From Himantopus leucocephalus (Eukaryota; Chordata; Aves; Charadriiformes; Recurvirostridae): a DNA stretch of 64,000 nucleotides. Where the stretch lies: the NCBI GenBank assembly GCA_003993805.1, contig RSEF01000031.1, forward strand, positions 56,353,631-56,417,630, read 5' to 3'. Numbering within the stretch: position 1 is the stretch's first letter; the number at the start of each line of letters is the position of its first letter. The position numbers were made by a program, and so were the translations under genes. Below are positions 46,659 to 60,179 of this stretch, piece after piece. The notes beneath the pieces were generated by a model. That model did no database searches, was not told the origin of the DNA, and saw nothing but the letters and a program-made list of their open reading frames with translations.

Positions 46659-48055
46659 CTTAGTATTACAAAATCCCAGAGTTTAGAAAGAATGAGAAAT
46701 TAAAGTATCTGAGGATATACAGCAACAGTAAGATAGAAGTACAGTGGCAGCATAAAAGCTGTTTTGTCTAGAAGCACAGAGAACATCTACACATCTTAGG
46801 ATTGGGTTCACGGTTTTCCTTTGCACCGAAACCAAATAGGGTGTCCTTGAAGTCAGCAGAAATGTAGAGACACACCAAGTTCAAGTTGAAGGAGGCAGCT
46901 CAGTTGAGTGACTGATCTCAGCCAACATCCATCTGTGCCTGTAGAAGGGAGGTTTATCTGGTCAAGTGCAGGACTAACAGAGGGACATAGCAGCATGGTT
47001 GGCTCAGCAACTCAAGCCTTATAGGGTGTCTGCAGGGATCATTTGCCACGTGGAGAGGCAGATATCTTCTCTCATGGCTAAACCATAATGGCCAGACCAG
47101 ACAACTACCTCACTTTGGTGCTGTCCCCATGACCTCACACTATTTTGAACATCCAGTACCTGTGCTCCCAGTAGTCTTTATCATCCTCTAACATTTTTTG
47201 TCCTGACTCTTCCCCTTCCTTACATTTTTTTGTGTTAAAACTTGTTGTTCTCTTGCTTGCCAGTCTCCCGCTCTTTCTCCTATTCCAGGATATCTCTTGA
47301 TGTCCCTTGTGTTTCGAGAAGTAGTCACAGGGAAGAAGCTTGGAGTTCTTACATCCATAATTATCATTTCTGCAGGCAGGCAGAATACAAAATAAGCAAA
47401 GGGGGAAATACCTTATAAGCATCCAACGGAAGCTGATTGGCCTTTATGGAAAAAAATGGTTAGGCATCAAACCTTCTCTGAAAATTCAAGGCACTTAGAC
47501 ACTTTGGACATGACCAGTGCCAGCTTTCCTTTGGACAAAGATTCAGCTTGCCTCTCACCTTTTCTTCCTTCCTCTCTCCTCCCTCATTGTGAGCACCCAA
47601 ATGGCTGTTTGCTCTTGCCAAATCTGAAAACGTTGGCCAGGGTTTTAAAGCCCGTTAACCTTGAAAAAAGAAAAAGTTTAAGTGCTGAGACGAGCAGTCT
47701 GATGGGAAGGAAAGGATTGTCACAGCTAGTAGGTCCACTACCAAACCGTTATAAGCATTGGAATCAGATCTTTTCCACACCATGACACATCTCTAGCTAG
47801 ATCACCTACTGTTTCTTTAATAGCAAATTCAATAGAAAATGACATTTCCTTTGAAGAAGGTGCTCTGTATTCAGAGGTAGCTTATGTATCATGTGATGCA
47901 TGAGCTGCTGTTGTAAAGGACTCCTTTTTTTATTGAACAGTAATGCATTGTAAACTCCAGTATAAAACTCCAGCTGTCCCTTTACACACTTGGCTTTTTG
48001 GCAATCATTCCATTTTTTTTTCCCTTGAATAGTCATAATTCATATATAGAGCCAG
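46659..48055. other. Non-coding stretch
   Basis: No gene is recognised. Frames of 95 (minus, 47135-47422) and 109 codons (plus, 47456-47785) lack known motifs. Confidence 0.5.
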
Positions 48056-48069
48056 ACACACACACACAC
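48056..48069. repeat. (AC)7 microsatellite
   Basis: Seven uninterrupted AC units. Confidence 0.9.
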
Positions 48070-48089
48070 TTCTTTTTTTATTTCATTGG

Positions 48090-48500
48090 CTTTGTCCTGG
48101 TTTTGGCTGCGCACTCCTTTGGGTAAAATGGGTGAAGTTGGCTTTATGAGCTATAAAACGGCAGGATGTAAGGATTCACTTGTTTTTGATGTGTTAGTGG
48201 CATTTTATGCATAAAGTGTGAAGAAAGCCGTATAATTGGGTTACTGGGAATAGTACATGTGCCTGAAAAGGAGGAAATAGACCTTTAGTCTAGCATTCCT
48301 TCATGCATCAGATATGGGATTGCAGTGCTAGAACTATTTCGGCTCATGTGCTAATGTCCAATTAAATAAGCAGTGAGCTCTGCTCATTCCCTCCCAAGTA
48401 TTGCTGGTTAATCAGCACCAGCAATAAACAAGTCATAAACAATAAATTTAATTTAATGATCATTTCAGACAAACAGAGATGGACATTCTGATGTTTTCTG
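48090..48500. promoter_or_regulatory. Candidate conserved non-coding element
   Basis: The block contains a perfect 12-bp palindrome TTTATGCATAAA at 48204-48215, which fits the POU1F1 (Pit-1) consensus WWTATnCAT on both strands. It also has CCAATTAAAT near 48358, a ten-base-arm hairpin at 48399-48426 and TTTAATTTAATGATCATT-type AT motifs near 48443. CpGs are kept at several places (GCGCAC, ACGGC, GCCGT, TCGGC). No frame or mobile element accounts for it. Confidence 0.3.
48399..48426. repeat. Perfect 10-bp inverted repeat with 8-nt loop
   Basis: TATTGCTGGT at 48399-48408 and ACCAGCAATA at 48417-48426 flank TAATCAGC. It is one of the longest short-loop hairpins I noticed. The stem is too short for a microRNA precursor. 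Confidence 0.8.
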
Positions 48501-50978
48501 CCAGAGTCATAGTTCTCCAGTTCCCCTGCTAACAGTGGACTTAACATGATTTTGCAACAGCAAAAGTGGAAGAAAGATCAAGTATTTAACAATGTGACTA
48601 AAAAATGGGGCTCTTACACTGTCTACTTGAAAGTCTCTGTTTATTGTATTTTATAATTCATAGTTTGTCATAGGCAAAGCAGTCAAGACAAATTTTTTAG
48701 CAGAAACAGTATATGTTTTTGACTTGCAGTATTCAAGTAGGATTTCTTTTTTGTTCATTAAAATAAAAAAAAAAGTTAATCCAATGAGCTATGAATTAAT
48801 AAATGACCATCCTTACTCCCACCCCTCCCAAATAACTCTACTAAAGGCTAAAAACTGGATAAGTCAGTCCAAACCAGATAATACCTCCCAGAAAACGTTC
48901 TTGCAGTTACAGAGCAGAAGCTAGACTTAAGAAGGTTTTAGACTACTTCATTTTGCCTTTGTTGTCTTTCTGAGAGGTATGTCCCTGTACTCACTTTCAG
49001 GATGGAAACCATTCAGAAGAGTCTATCTAACATGAACGTGACACTGCCTTGAGCTCCTGCCTTACCCAGGACCACTGCAGCTCCAGCTCCAGTGCACAGG
49101 CTTGGGCTCTGGCGGAGAAGAGGCCAAATAACACTGCAATATGCTTATGTGGCATCAATATGCTTACAGATTGACAGCCAAGACAAACAGCCCTCAGCAC
49201 TGGGCAAAAACCCTCTCTTCTCCTCTGTACCCATCAAAAGAAGTTGAATTATGCTGACAACATGGTCCCTAGGGATTCTAGATGCCAAAGACCCAGCTGT
49301 GCTCAGACCTCCTGCATGGATCAAGAGAAGAAGGTTTCTCCTTCCCTTGTGTACTGATCCACAGTATTCAGTATCTGGGACCCACACACCTCTGAGATGA
49401 GGTGCAAGGACACCAGCTGGAGCCCCAGAGAGGGACAGCCGCTTTTGCACAGTGCTGCCCCTCAGCCAACAAGCCGTGCTAGTTGGTTGTCCAGGTGCAG
49501 CATGCTGCACATCTGATGGTGTTACCACAGAGCTCTGTGTTGCCGCTGCAGACCCATCGGCTCAGATTCCCTCCAAGTGGTACAGTCACACCCAGGGAAA
49601 CCTGGACTAAGTCTTCAATGCCAAATAAAGTGCAGCACTAGTTTCCCAGTACTTTAACAGCTGCTCTCACTTATTCTTACAACCATCGCATCTCTGCATG
49701 TAATTTACATTCCTGCATATATCCTATTTTTTGGCATCACTGAATTGCTTCCAAATCTCTTTTCTATTTAGTCTAATAGATGTAAAACATTATTTAGATT
49801 TTCACTCATAAAAATGACCAAAAGCAGCTGTATCTTCACAAGCTATTGGATGAAAACCAAAGCTAAAGGTCATTCTTACATACACTAATGGGAACTAATT
49901 TCAGAACACAGTCCCCACCAAAAAAAAAATCCCTGCATTTCATCTTACCTGAAAGTTACAGTTATATACTGAAGCTAAAACCAAAACAAAACAAAAAACC
50001 CCCCTTTTATTAGAGTTGTTTAAGAAATTATTACTTCTAAAAAGATTCCACTATTTTAAGCTGCCGTAAAGACAAAACTCCAACCCAATGCAGAAAACCA
50101 TCTGGGAAATTTCCTGACTCTCTCCTCATGGGAGAGGTTGAAAACACATGGGGTTTTGTGTTGGAAAACTACAAAGGGATTTAAGGGGAGGACCCAACAC
50201 TTTCCAGCCTCTCCCCAGCAACCTGCCTCCCGAGCACCATCCTGTAATCCCGCTATCATCTTTCTCCGAGGGCAGGAAAACTGGATCTATATGCCTACAC
50301 ACGCTGCTGGCTGTCACTCAATGCACCACCCAAGGCTTTGGTGCCACTTGTGCATGGAGGCAGAAATGTCGTATTTCTGATGTTTTCCTTCACAGAAAGT
50401 TTTCTTGACTAAGTCTTGAGTAAAATCCAAGTGACGATTTTTTTGTCCCTTTCACAGTGAACAAACTTTGTATTCAGTTTCCTTTACTGAGATTCTCCTT
50501 CCTGAATCAGTCAAAAAGTGGGAGACCCACCACAGGACTTAACTATGCCACCAAGTTCTCCACCAAAGACAGAGGATCTCCCAGAGGAAAGTAGAATCTA
50601 TGGACATACACCAAGCTGGGTTTCTGGTAATTTGAGCTCAACAGGGCAATGTGAAATGAGGGACAGCCCTTGCTAACTGTGTCCTTTGCTGGTCTCAGGC
50701 TCCCAATCCACCTAAAACTGCTCTCGGAGGAGTGCTGTGTGAAGAAGGGTTGGGAAATGCTGCCATGACTGCGCTGGTGCTGTTTCTTTGCAGGAGGGAA
50801 AAGCCTGTGTAAACAGTCGCTTCATTTGCAATTCTCTGAGGCACAGTTGGAACTAAGTGAGGATGTTAAGACTGAACCATCTGCAGTTTGTTTAACTATT
50901 TCCTTTTTAGAGGTGAACAATAGTTTCTCAACAAAACAACCATTAATAAGAACAAATGCTGTGCCAGAATTTTATTGC
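48501..50978. other. Non-coding stretch
   Basis: No gene is recognised. The part from 49050 to 49560 is GC-richer and carries a 127-codon minus-strand frame (49145-49528) without a known domain. A-rich/C-rich low-complexity sequence is present at 49975-50007. Confidence 0.5.
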
Positions 50979-51128
50979 TCTTTCTTTCCTTCTTTCTTTC
51001 CTTCTTTCCTTTCTTTCTTTCTTTCTTTCTTTCTCTCTTCCTTTCTTCCTTCCTTTCTTTCTTCCTTTCTTTCTTCCTCTCTTTGTCTCTTCCTTTTTGT
51101 TTCTCTCTTTCTCTCTTTCTCTTTTTCT
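50979..51128. repeat. TTTC-type pyrimidine tract, about 150 bp
   Basis: The plus strand is virtually all C and T, with TTTC and TTCC units in mixed order. Long homopurine-homopyrimidine tracts with mirror symmetry can adopt triplex (H-DNA) structure, and they are length-variable. The apparent serine/phenylalanine/leucine frames across it are artefacts. Confidence 0.95.
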
Positions 51129-51215
51129 AACTGGAAAATGTTGTCAATGTTTAGGTTTCCTAAGCTGCTGGATTATCATTTTCCCTTTCCCTCACTTTTC
51201 CCAGATGTCACTAAC

Positions 51216-51231
51216 GGGGGGGGGGGAAGGN
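51216..51231. repeat. G homopolymer next to an unresolved base
   Basis: Eleven G residues (51216-51226), then AAGG and an N at 51231. Base or length uncertainty is likely. Confidence 0.9.
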
Positions 51232-54229
51232 AAGTGGAGAAGAATTGGAGAAAAAAAATGAGATTTTGTGAAGATAATTCATTTTATGAAAAACAATGTA
51301 TTACTTCTCAGTAATAGTCATGTTATAATACATTTTATTCTATTTGTCAGGTTAAAATGTTTGATTACCCATAACTGAAGAAATAAGAAATATTGTTTCC
51401 ATATTAAGCAAGTCAGCATTTTTGTGGCTAAATATATCATTAATTTTTAGGTTGGAAAGGATTCCATTTTGTTCACATTTATACATTGCAGCTAGTCCAA
51501 CTCAGTTTCAAACACACTGCAAACAGAAGCTATTCAAAGTATCTCAAAGGGTATAGTGTTTATGAAGTGAGTAAATCCAGAATTTTCTTGTTCACCAGCA
51601 ACAGAAAAAAAAAGAAACTGTCCAAAGTCAGTAGGGCTTGAATTTGCACCGGCTTCTGTTTCCCCAGATTGCAACTACATAATTCAGCTGGAAAGGAAGA
51701 CAAAGCAAGATATTTATGTATTATCTCAGATGGCTTTCAAAGTCATTTTAGAATTTTCTTATTTAGCGATGATTCTCATTCAAGTGGGTTTGAAACTTGA
51801 CAGACTTCCACTTTGGGTCACATTTCCTGAGGCAGACCCAAACTGGAAATTATCAGATTGCACAATGATTTCCCTGCTAGACCTCTTCCAGCTGTGGCTG
51901 CGACTGCTTGGCAGGGACACTGCACTTCGGGAACATGTGACAAAAGAATATCCCAGATAATGCCCACAAAAGCAGAAAATTACCATCTAGAGAAGTCATC
52001 TTGTCAGGCTAGTGAGCTGCGTATGTCTGAGAAACACATGCACAGAATAATTGTGGAGAATGGCAATATATAAAAAAAACTTTATCACTCAGTATTATCG
52101 TTCCTGGCATGTCCTCTGTTGTCTCTAGCAATCAGCATTTTAGGGACTGAGATACCAGTTGCAGTATACCAGTGCAGTAGTCTTAAATAGCCTTTAAACA
52201 ACATACATCCCATGAATGTATGTCAGCCCTTAGAGAATTCATTTCCACATCTGGCTTCCATAACATCCTGCAGGAATGAGGTCAATTTTTAGAGAAGTAC
52301 CTAAAATGATTCCCAAATTATTATTTTTTTTTTTCTGGGTGATATAACTAAATTAAGAGTCTGTCTTTAGAGTATTTATAGTGGGAGATTTTTCTATAGG
52401 CTAAATTTCATCAGGTTACCTATGAGTCAATATTGCAAAATCTTTCAAAAAATCTTTGCAAAAGGGTTTAGATTCAGCTGTCCTGAACTATTTGCATTTC
52501 AGTAAACTAATTTATGTCATTTCTTGTTTCTTTTTTATACCATTTATGAATATAGTGAAGAGTCTGATTCCCAACACAGACTTCAAGGTACATTGTGAAA
52601 AGTGATTATTTATTCCTCCTCTTTTTTCCTGACTTCTTATTCTACAAGAGAATTTACATTCTTATACAATTACAGACCCATTTCGTTAGGAGACTTCAGT
52701 CAGGGAGCAAAAGCTAAAATGAAAAAAAGCTTTTTCTTTTCCTCAGTGAAGTTAAATGTATTTTAAAATATTGACCTTTTCACTGACAGGCAAAAACAGG
52801 CCAAAGGGAAATATCTTTGGAAATTTCAAATTTTTATGTCATTTGTCTATTTAGTGTATGTATTATTCACCTTTTTCTAGACTAAAAATTCTACAGAAGG
52901 GATCTGAAGAGAGATCTTCCTAGCATTCAAGCAACTGGAAGTTTTGAGATACTTGAGAAAAATGCATCACGCAGGAGACGAAACAACACAAAGTAATGAG
53001 ACAAGTATGCAATCCAGTAAACAGAATAAGATGTTTCCAAACTGCTGTTTACTGATCACTGCTAGTCCTTAGGAGTTTGCTAAATGTCTGCAGATCCATA
53101 TTACAATGTACTTCTCTTATCTCATCTCTAGAGTGTTTTCAATTACATGTTCGATGATAAGACCACATAATCTTCACAAGAAATAATGGAAGTTGTCCAT
53201 TGCCTTAAAAGGATTGGTTAAAAACTACTCTCTCACACATGTTAAATTTGGAGTAATCCTGGTAACTGAGAACAGATTTCAGCTTCATCATTTAAACATA
53301 TTCTGTCTGAGAAGGAAATCACTGAAACCATTAAATAAGCTGTCCAAAAAGCATACATCTTACAATATATTTGCCCAGTCACCGTATTAATATGATGCAT
53401 GGTTTCTTGTACAATAGAAGATTTTCATAAAGTTTTTCAGGTTGTCCTTTCTTTCCTAGGCTGGTTCTCCATATAAGAGAAAGTAATGATCCTCATCTTC
53501 AGTCCAAACCCGCATTTAATACATGAAGGTGTATTATTACTGTAACTCTTAAGTAATATGAACATGACTACAGCCTGGTCCTTTTTTCACAGTAAGAATT
53601 AAATAAATCATACCACAAAATCATTAATACTCTTATTGAAATTCAAGTATCTGTTAAAGCCCTGTGGTACGTACAGAAAGGTAACACCCTTACTGCCTGT
53701 TGGAGCTCTTCTTACACCTGAAAAGAACCAGATATTTTGCCAGGAGAACAAGCAATTGTCCTCACTAAATTTTTGCATTCCCATGGCTCTACAAGGGTAG
53801 TGAATGCCCTCAGCCATGCCTTCAATAGCCCATGTGTTTTCACAGAGGTTGCCCACAGGCTTAATCACATTAAAAATATCTATGTGCAAGTGATTTTGGC
53901 CAAATCCAGATAAGATCATTTCAGCTAAGCCAATAAAACCCAGAGCAACTCAGACAAAGTGAATACTCTTTTAACAGCGCAGATCACTGTGACAAGACAT
54001 ATATTCAGCAAAACAACAGAAATGTGGAAACGTGAACCTCAGATTACAAGGAATTACTCTTAATAATAGCAACCAGACTCTAAACTGTAACCAAGAAAAA
54101 CATTATAAACTCTCAAGCAATTTCATCTTAAATACAGATTTGAAGAATGATGCATTTCACACCAGGTCCTCCATGCACGTTCAGGGCTAGCTTTGATATA
54201 TGAGCAAACCAAACTTAGCACAGCGGGCT
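51232..54229. other. AT-rich non-coding stretch
   Basis: No gene or recognised mobile element in 3 kb. A T-run is present near 52323-52334. Frames reach 103 codons (53608-53919, minus) without a family signature. Confidence 0.55.
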
Positions 54230-54500
54230 GCTGTGAGGATGCAAAATGCTTGTGGCCCCACCATGTTTAAGGCCAATGTCACAGGCTGGCTGCTGCCACG
54301 GGGGGAAGTGCCAAGCCTGAGGTGCAAAGGGCTGCGCTGGAGGAAAGGGGAGCCCACCTAGCTTTAGCCAGCCCAGCCTCCGCAGCTGCAAAAGCAGCAG
54401 GCTTGCCTCTGCAGAGCAGAGCGCTCTGTTCCTGCTCCAGCATGGTCCATTCCCCACCAGCCTCTGCTAGCCCCCTGCTTCACAGCCTTAGGTCGGGAAA
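54230..54500. other. Local GC-rich patch
   Basis: GC is clearly above the flanks, with a 12-bp perfect palindrome CAGAGCGCTCTG at 54417-54428. CpG is still depleted, so it does not look like a promoter island. Opposed 70-80-codon frames are composition artefacts. Confidence 0.5.
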
Positions 54501-57500
54501 GTTCATTTTTGCCTGTGGTGCTGAGAAGCCTTGAACTGTCTCTGCGTGTATTTATGTGCAGATGGGGTTATTCATGCAGCTGTGCTCCAGAAACCTTTGG
54601 TGGCTTCCGTTTTCCTGAGCACACGCTCCACGAGTTTGGTCCCATAAGGTCCTGGTTCACCCATGAAACAGGGGTTGGGAAGAAAAAGGAGCTACTGCTG
54701 GGTTTACAGTCTGGGCTGGTAGCTTGGGAAGGAATGAAACTCAGTAAGTAATCATCTGTTCTAGCATACAGTGTTTCCTCTATTGAAGAATGACCTACCT
54801 GCAGTTTGTGCAGTTCTTCCTTATTTTAAGATGCTGGAAACTTTCCGCCCCCTCTACAATCCACTAAGCCCAAAAAGCTAAGGAAAGAAATCTCCATTGT
54901 CGTCACAGTACTACAAAACACATGGACAGAAAAATGCTGCTCCACATCAGGACAGCAAAAGAGAAATCAATTAAAAGAAAGAAAAAATATATGTGGATGT
55001 TTTGGAGAAGGACCAGCTTGGTAAATAAATTATATTGATAAATTAGACATAAATACAGTATGCAAATTCAGTAGTATGTCATGATATGCCACATGTATCT
55101 TTCATTCCAAGTATTACAAAGGCTTTAATGTTCATGAACAAACCTGCACACAAACAGCTACAGAAGAGTCTGTGTGGGGTTTGGCAATATCTGGCATTAT
55201 CAAGTGTGTTAATCAATGGAAGAAGGTATATCAGTTACATCTGCAGATTATATCAGACTGTAACTGGAGTGGTTTGTTAGGACTCAAATTTTAGAAGATT
55301 TCTGCAACTACAACTGTTTTCTGAAATAAGTAGAACAAAAGACAATTTAAAGAAATAGTAAAAGTATCAGACATAGATAAAAAACAATCAACTGTGTAAA
55401 CAGAAGATAGGGAGTGACTGGCTGGAGACCAGTTGTATAGACAGGAGCTGTGGATTGTCCTGGAGCGCAGCTGAACATGAGTCAACGGTGCCTCACTGCT
55501 GGAAGACGGACACTCTCAGGGGATGTCCGAAAGGACTACCAAAGACGGGACACATGAAGTAATCCCACAAACCCACTCTGCCCTGATAAGGGTTCAGACG
55601 AAGCATTGTGTCCATTTTTGAGCACGATATTTTGAGGAAGATGTCAGCCAACCAGTGAGAACCCAAAGGACAACGCTGCGATGTCTGTAAAGCACAGCTT
55701 GTTGAAAAAGCTGGGAGAAATAATGTTGCATAGAGAAGATGGCAGAAAACAAAGTAAAATGGCTTCAACAGTGTAAATGAACACCATAGAAGAGCCCGTT
55801 ATATGCAGGAAAAATAGTTATATCCAGTCAAGGAAAATGTAGAGTAGGCAACAGGAAAAAAAATAAAAGGTAGATTGATAAAACCCTAACAAAAATTGAC
55901 TAAGGATGCTGTTTAAGCATCATCTCATAAGGATGTTAAAATGAGCTTATTACTGAAAAGAGTTTAAATATTGTTTAGATAGGAGATGGACTACCTGGTT
56001 TTCCCAGCCAGACTTTATGAAGAAAGTTCATGTTTCTGCTTCCTCTGGCAGAGTCTGGAGGGACAAGATAGAGAAGTTGTAAGGCATTTTCCAAAAGCAG
56101 GTTTCACAGAAAAATTGCCTTGTGTATGTTGAGTAACAGCATTTATGTACAGAATGAATCCTTCCAATATATTCACATAAGTAAAACACCATTTCAGGTG
56201 ATTTCTGGGTGAGTGGTGGAAAATAAGCAGGCCAGACCATGGTTGAATAATGACAGCAGGTGAGGACTGAGAAAAATATTCTTGATTATTTTGCAGTGTT
56301 TGAGCAGCTCTCTCTTTTTACTACTTCTTGACCTTTTACCAGGTGCCACCATGGGATGATACAGTCTATGAAACCCACTGTTTAGGAAACAGAACAATGT
56401 AGAGTTACAGCACATGTGAGCTGCAGCAGCAGCTACATCAATACAGACACGTATTCTTGGGCTATTTGTACTCTTTAGTGTTTAAAAGGAACCGGCCTCC
56501 GTGATTCTCAACACCCCAAGCGCAAACAAAGCTGTAATAACTCACAACTTAATGAAAGCAAACTCTGTATAATACACATATACCCTGAAAATTGCAGGGT
56601 CTTTCAAGAGAAAATCTTGGCTCAGCCAAAACATGCAGACAAAAGAAGAGGTTTAAATCCCTTCCAGACGTGGAGGCATGAGACACAAGGATATGTTCTA
56701 TTTATTTAACAAGCCAGAGCTGGAGTAAGAGCCCTCACAATACAATTACAGTGGTAACAATAAAAATACAGCAAACCAAGTATTACAGCCCATGAAAGAT
56801 GAAGCCAGCGGTTGGATTATGGAACCTGCACACCCAGACATTTTAATGCCTATGCCAGACATACTGCTGCATGATAATACGAACACAATGAAACACTAGA
56901 AATCTAAATCCAAGGAACAGATGGAAAGGCAAAGCTTCTCTGGTGAACCTACATTTCATTGAAGGCTTAACTCCCAGCTTCATGTAGAGCAGCCACCCAT
57001 TAGAAGTCACCCTCAGTTCATACTCCACAACAGTTTCGAAGTACTACTCTTTCCTATTCTATATGTGAGGAAACATAAAATTAGATCTTTCCCCTGTAGA
57101 AAGACAGTGTATTCCTTGGATGATGCTGAGATTTACTCCATGGAGACAACATCCACTGTCAGCATAGTAAATATGTCAGGAACAGTTGACTGAAGCACAT
57201 GTACAAGATGAGTGTGTAAAGCCATTGCCCAAAAACATCTCCAAGATAACAGTCAAGGCCCTCACGCAATAGAAACTCTGCTGCTGTGACACAGGATTTT
57301 ACCCACAACTTTTTCACAGAGCCTTCTGTCTAATCCAGAACTGGAAATGCAAAGCAACAACAAAGGTAGGCCCAAACAATCCTTACAGTTGAAGGGCAGC
57401 TGAGAGAAATTAGAGTAATGGTCCTGTTTCATCCTCCGTGATACACAGGGGTTTTTCCTCAGAAACGAGACTCAAAGAACCATAGATCAAAAATTATGTA

Positions 57501-60179
57501 GAGATCTGTCATATCAGAATTGCACTGTCTTAGGTAGCTAGGCAATACCTGAAGAACAAGAATCTGGTGGAAAACTACTGCTTCATATGTTGGATTTTGC
57601 TTTGTAGAAGGATGCAATGAGGGCACTTTAACTGAGGCAAAGAGATTAACTCCTGGTCAACAATTGGCTGTTAGGACACTCCTCTCAGGTTGCTTCAACA
57701 TCCGTTTTGAAATGTAAATGCCATAATCCCTAACTACTTCCCATTTTGGCCTGTTCTTGTGTTATCCTTGTATCTCACAAAAATTTATAGACATGGTGAG
57801 TCAAGTCACATAGAAGAGGCTAAACTATACCATAGGAAGCTGAGTGGTACTGTCTTCCATTTGAAAAAGAAGTATTTGAAAGTCACATTTTTAAAGAGCA
57901 TATAAAAAAAAATAGAAACACAATGTGTTTTTGATTGAAATCATGGTTCCGGGCATGGTTTCCCTGGCAATAGTACCAATTTAAGAGCACTTTTAATGCT
58001 ATGTATGTAGAGACTTGCTTTGAATGGACTATGTCTTGAATCGTCCTGCTCAGAACTAGAAGCAACAAGAAAGACAAGTCATTTTGCTTGGTTTAGAGGG
58101 TCAGTAGAAGCCAACAGTGACAGTAGCTGGTCTTCTCCATGACATTCATGAAGGCTCAAGTCAAGAGGACCTTACTCAGTCACAGTAGTCTTGTGTCTCA
58201 GCTGACAGCTGGGTTAAGAAAACGTTACAGAGAGTGATTTGGAGGTTTGATGGATCTTGGTTTGCATGGTAGCTGATCCTATACCTGATTCAGAAAAGTA
58301 ACACAGTAGAGGGGTTCATGCTGAAGCAGGCCAGTGTTTAAAACACTCTGAAGGTAAGGAATCTCATCTGGGTGAATACCAGCTCAGGAATCTTTGGCAC
58401 ATGGCACACTGTAGCAATTTGAGTCAACATTCATCATAGAAAAGCCCTCTGCTGTGTCTACACCATGTAAAGACCATGTAAAATAGTAAAGGGAGAAGAT
58501 TTGGCCTCCCACCTCTCCGTGAATTTAAAATTTTTTTTACTCTTATTTTCTTCAGTTGCTTTTTATGTTTTATGTTCACTTACTACTGGAGACAGTTCCT
58601 GTTGAAGCAATGGGACATGCTGTTGAATGAAGCTCACATACAGGTTTGTGTTTGGAGTATCAAGCCCTCTGCTAGCACTGTTTTAATCAAAGGGAAGCAT
58701 TTCCTCTTTTCTGCTGGTCAGCACCAGACTCAAGGAAGATCTAAACTCCGTGCACCCTAGAGATCAAAAGAACTCTTTCAAGAGGAAGAACAGTGGATAA
58801 CTGTAAAGGAAGTCACAGCTGTTTGCCATTTAATGAAGTTAAATGCATGTGTAAATGTTTATAGACTCCAGGCTGAACTTAATTTTTTTGGAAGCAAGAC
58901 TTTTGCGACATAATCACATACTCCGCTACTTTTTCCTGGTGGCTTGTTAGCTGTGCATAACTCCTTGTGATAACCTGTAGACGCTTCATGCATCTGAAGA
59001 AACCGAAACACCATATTACCTACCTAGCTTCACGTGAGTACTATAGTGTTTTATTCATGAAAATAACCTTTGTGCAAGCCATTCACATGAATATGATTGG
59101 TTTGGTTTTTAATCTCGCCTTTTTCCTCCACTCTCCTCAATACATAATTAGATACTGTTTGAAAACAACAACAGTAACAACAAGGAATCCACTCACATTT
59201 CTGGGTAGGGGCCAGCCACTCCTTATGGACTGAATGAATGGTTTCCTCTAAGCAAGGCAAACTTACAGTCTCTCATCTGGAAAATATTATGTGAGCAGAA
59301 GCTCAGGATCAACTATTACCTGCTGAGTCTGAAACTGTTATCAGTTGTTTTTTGCTATTTTGGGTGGGGTAGGAAGCAATATACACATTGCAAAAAAGAG
59401 GTTAAAGCAGTCTTTGTCATCAGGTGAGTGTAAAAGTCAGAGGCAATTTACAAAACACTATAGAAACCTAATTTAATTTAGTTAAATTTAGGAAAAAGAG
59501 AGACGCTTTTCCTTTTACCAATATGGGATCGTTCCCTTCCTCCAGTCTCTAAAATGTCTGTTCATCCTAGTGAACTGACTTCATGTACACTAAACCTAAG
59601 CTACCTGACAAAAAGACCTCCAAGAAACACCCACTGCCCCCCCCACATCACAGCTTTCTGGTTTTCCTGCAGACTTGCATCTAGGAGAATTTACATAATA
59701 GTTTTGAGATTAGAGGCATTTTATGCCTGAGGAATCAGAATGGATAGCAAGCAGTGCCTGGGTAAATGTCTGTAATTAAGTAATAATGATGTATGGGATA
59801 TGAGCAAAGATCACAGTAAATTTCTTTCTATAAATGGCTGATTAATCCCAGTTAGAGCTACTATAGAAAAATCAGATGGGTCTCTGTTTTTTCCATTATA
59901 ACTCACTCTTGGCTTCTTTCTTAAAGCTTTTCTCTGCTTTGCTTTCTTGTGATTCCCTTGCCACTGTGTGTCAGAGCCCAGGAACTCTGTTTCTGGGAGA
60001 GGAAAACAGTCCATCATTCATCTCCCCTGGCTCTAGCAGTGAAGAATTGCTAGCTCCTACAGTGGCACTGGATATTAATGGCACCCTTGTAATAGAGGAA
60101 GGGAAGCAACTGACTCCCAACACAAGCTGCATTGAAAAGGCTGCTGCACCATTTAGTTCTCAAAGAATGAAACATCTCT
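54501..60179. other. Long non-coding stretch
   Basis: No gene, RNA or mobile element is recognised across 5.7 kb. Frames are at most about 101 codons (59876-60181). Composition is uniform and AT-rich, with only short homopolymers, including a C-run near 59637-59644. Confidence 0.55.

Noticed and set aside
50826..51314. 162- and 101-codon frames rich in Phe/Leu/Ser
   Set aside because: They read through the TTTC repeat and an N; coding content is nil.
51450..51505. Possible minus-strand CR1 3' end (AGGTTGGAAAGGATTC...AGTCCAAC)
   Set aside because: The two matching words are spaced too far apart and the sequence between does not match; probably coincidence.
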